The translations under genes and the position numbers were made by a program. Shown here piece by piece: positions 5,346-5,441 of a stretch of 5,441 nt of DNA. The notes under the pieces were generated by a model. The model was not told the origin of the DNA. It saw only the letters and a list, made by a program, of their open reading frames with translations, and did not search any database. Origin of the DNA: Pseudomonas sp. (GTDB lineage Bacteria > Pseudomonadota > Gammaproteobacteria > Pseudomonadales > Pseudomonadaceae); contig SKFV01000242.1 in NCBI GenBank assembly GCA_007117785.1, forward strand, positions 1 to 5,441, read 5' to 3'. Position 1 is the stretch's first letter, and each line of letters begins with the position of its first letter.

Positions 5346-5441
5346 TCACCGTGCAAGTGCCTTTTGAGGATCAAATGGTTGGCCTGATTTAAGCACGCCA
5401 TAAATGATGTGCAGCAGCTTGCGCATGGCCGCACATACAAC
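5346..5441 (-). CDS. IS110-family transposase, C-terminal 31 residues, runs off right edge
   Basis: Read on the minus strand from the window edge, the frame gives VVCAAMRKLLHIIYGVLKSG, then QPFDPQKALAR and a TGA at 5346-5348. The AAMRKLLH...GVLKSG.PFD pattern is the characteristic extreme C-terminus of IS110-family (Transposase_20) DEDD recombinases, which insert without classical terminal inverted repeats and, in the members studied, choose targets with a structured guide RNA made by the element. The N-terminal RuvC-like domain and catalytic residues lie outside the window, so integrity cannot be judged. The gene converges on the efflux pump. An overlapping longer frame at 5216-5440 is a shadow. 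Confidence 0.85.
   Translation of the reverse strand, partial: VVCAAMRKLLHIIYGVLKSGQPFDPQKALAR

Larger units (their letters stand above)
5273..5441 (-). mobile_element. 3' end of an IS110-family insertion sequence, boundary uncertain
   Basis: The transposase C-terminus marks this as the downstream end of an IS110-family element. The exact edge is not visible because these elements usually lack long terminal inverted repeats and often make no clear target duplication. I place the outer limit provisionally at the edge of the REP-like repeat (5272). The true end may lie anywhere from about 5345 to inside the palindrome. The stretch 5273-5345 holds only the hairpin described separately and a small GACG...CGTC inverted repeat (5324-5338). 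Confidence 0.4.

Noticed and set aside
5216..5440. A 74-codon minus-strand frame overlapping the IS110 end and the pump 3' end
   Set aside because: It is in a different frame from the recognisable transposase C-terminus and reads through the non-coding palindrome (giving the VGAQHAVP-type mistranslation).

Overview
The window looks like chromosomal DNA from a GC-rich gammaproteobacterium, most likely a member of the Pseudomonadaceae (Pseudomonas or Halopseudomonas type). This rests on the high GC with G/C-biased third codon positions, on the pairing of DUF2058 and DUF2897 genes, and on a REP-like GTAG palindrome. It is an inference from pattern recognition, not a database match.

Layout. Positions 1-1047 hold three genes on the minus strand. 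Read in the direction of transcription they are a TetR-family repressor (421-1047), a 60-residue single-pass membrane protein of the DUF2897 type (181-363), and the first 45 codons of a DUF2058 (YaiL-like) protein that runs off the left edge (1-136). Positions 1048-1153 form a divergent control region with three tandem copies of a TTGACA-N3-TGTCAA palindrome. Positions 1154-5241 hold a two-gene plus-strand operon: an RND periplasmic adaptor (probable lipoprotein) and a 1002-residue RND inner-membrane pump, overlapping by four bases (ATGA). Beyond the pump, positions 5242-5345 are non-coding, with a perfect 20-bp palindrome carrying an adjacent GTAG and a second hairpin. The last 96 bases encode, on the minus strand, the C-terminus of an IS110-family transposase, so the right edge is the end of an insertion sequence.

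How the genes work together. The TetR protein probably binds the three palindromes between itself and the adaptor gene, repressing the efflux operon and possibly itself until a ligand is bound. The adaptor and pump would form two thirds of a tripartite drug or toxicant efflux system. No outer-membrane channel gene is present, so a TolC/OprM-type channel encoded elsewhere is presumably borrowed.

The points most worth a second look are the triple operator, the non-AcrB proton-relay residues of the pump (Asp-Asn in TM4, Asn-Asn in TM10), and the IS110 end lying next to a REP-like palindrome. I do not see a clearly new biological system here.
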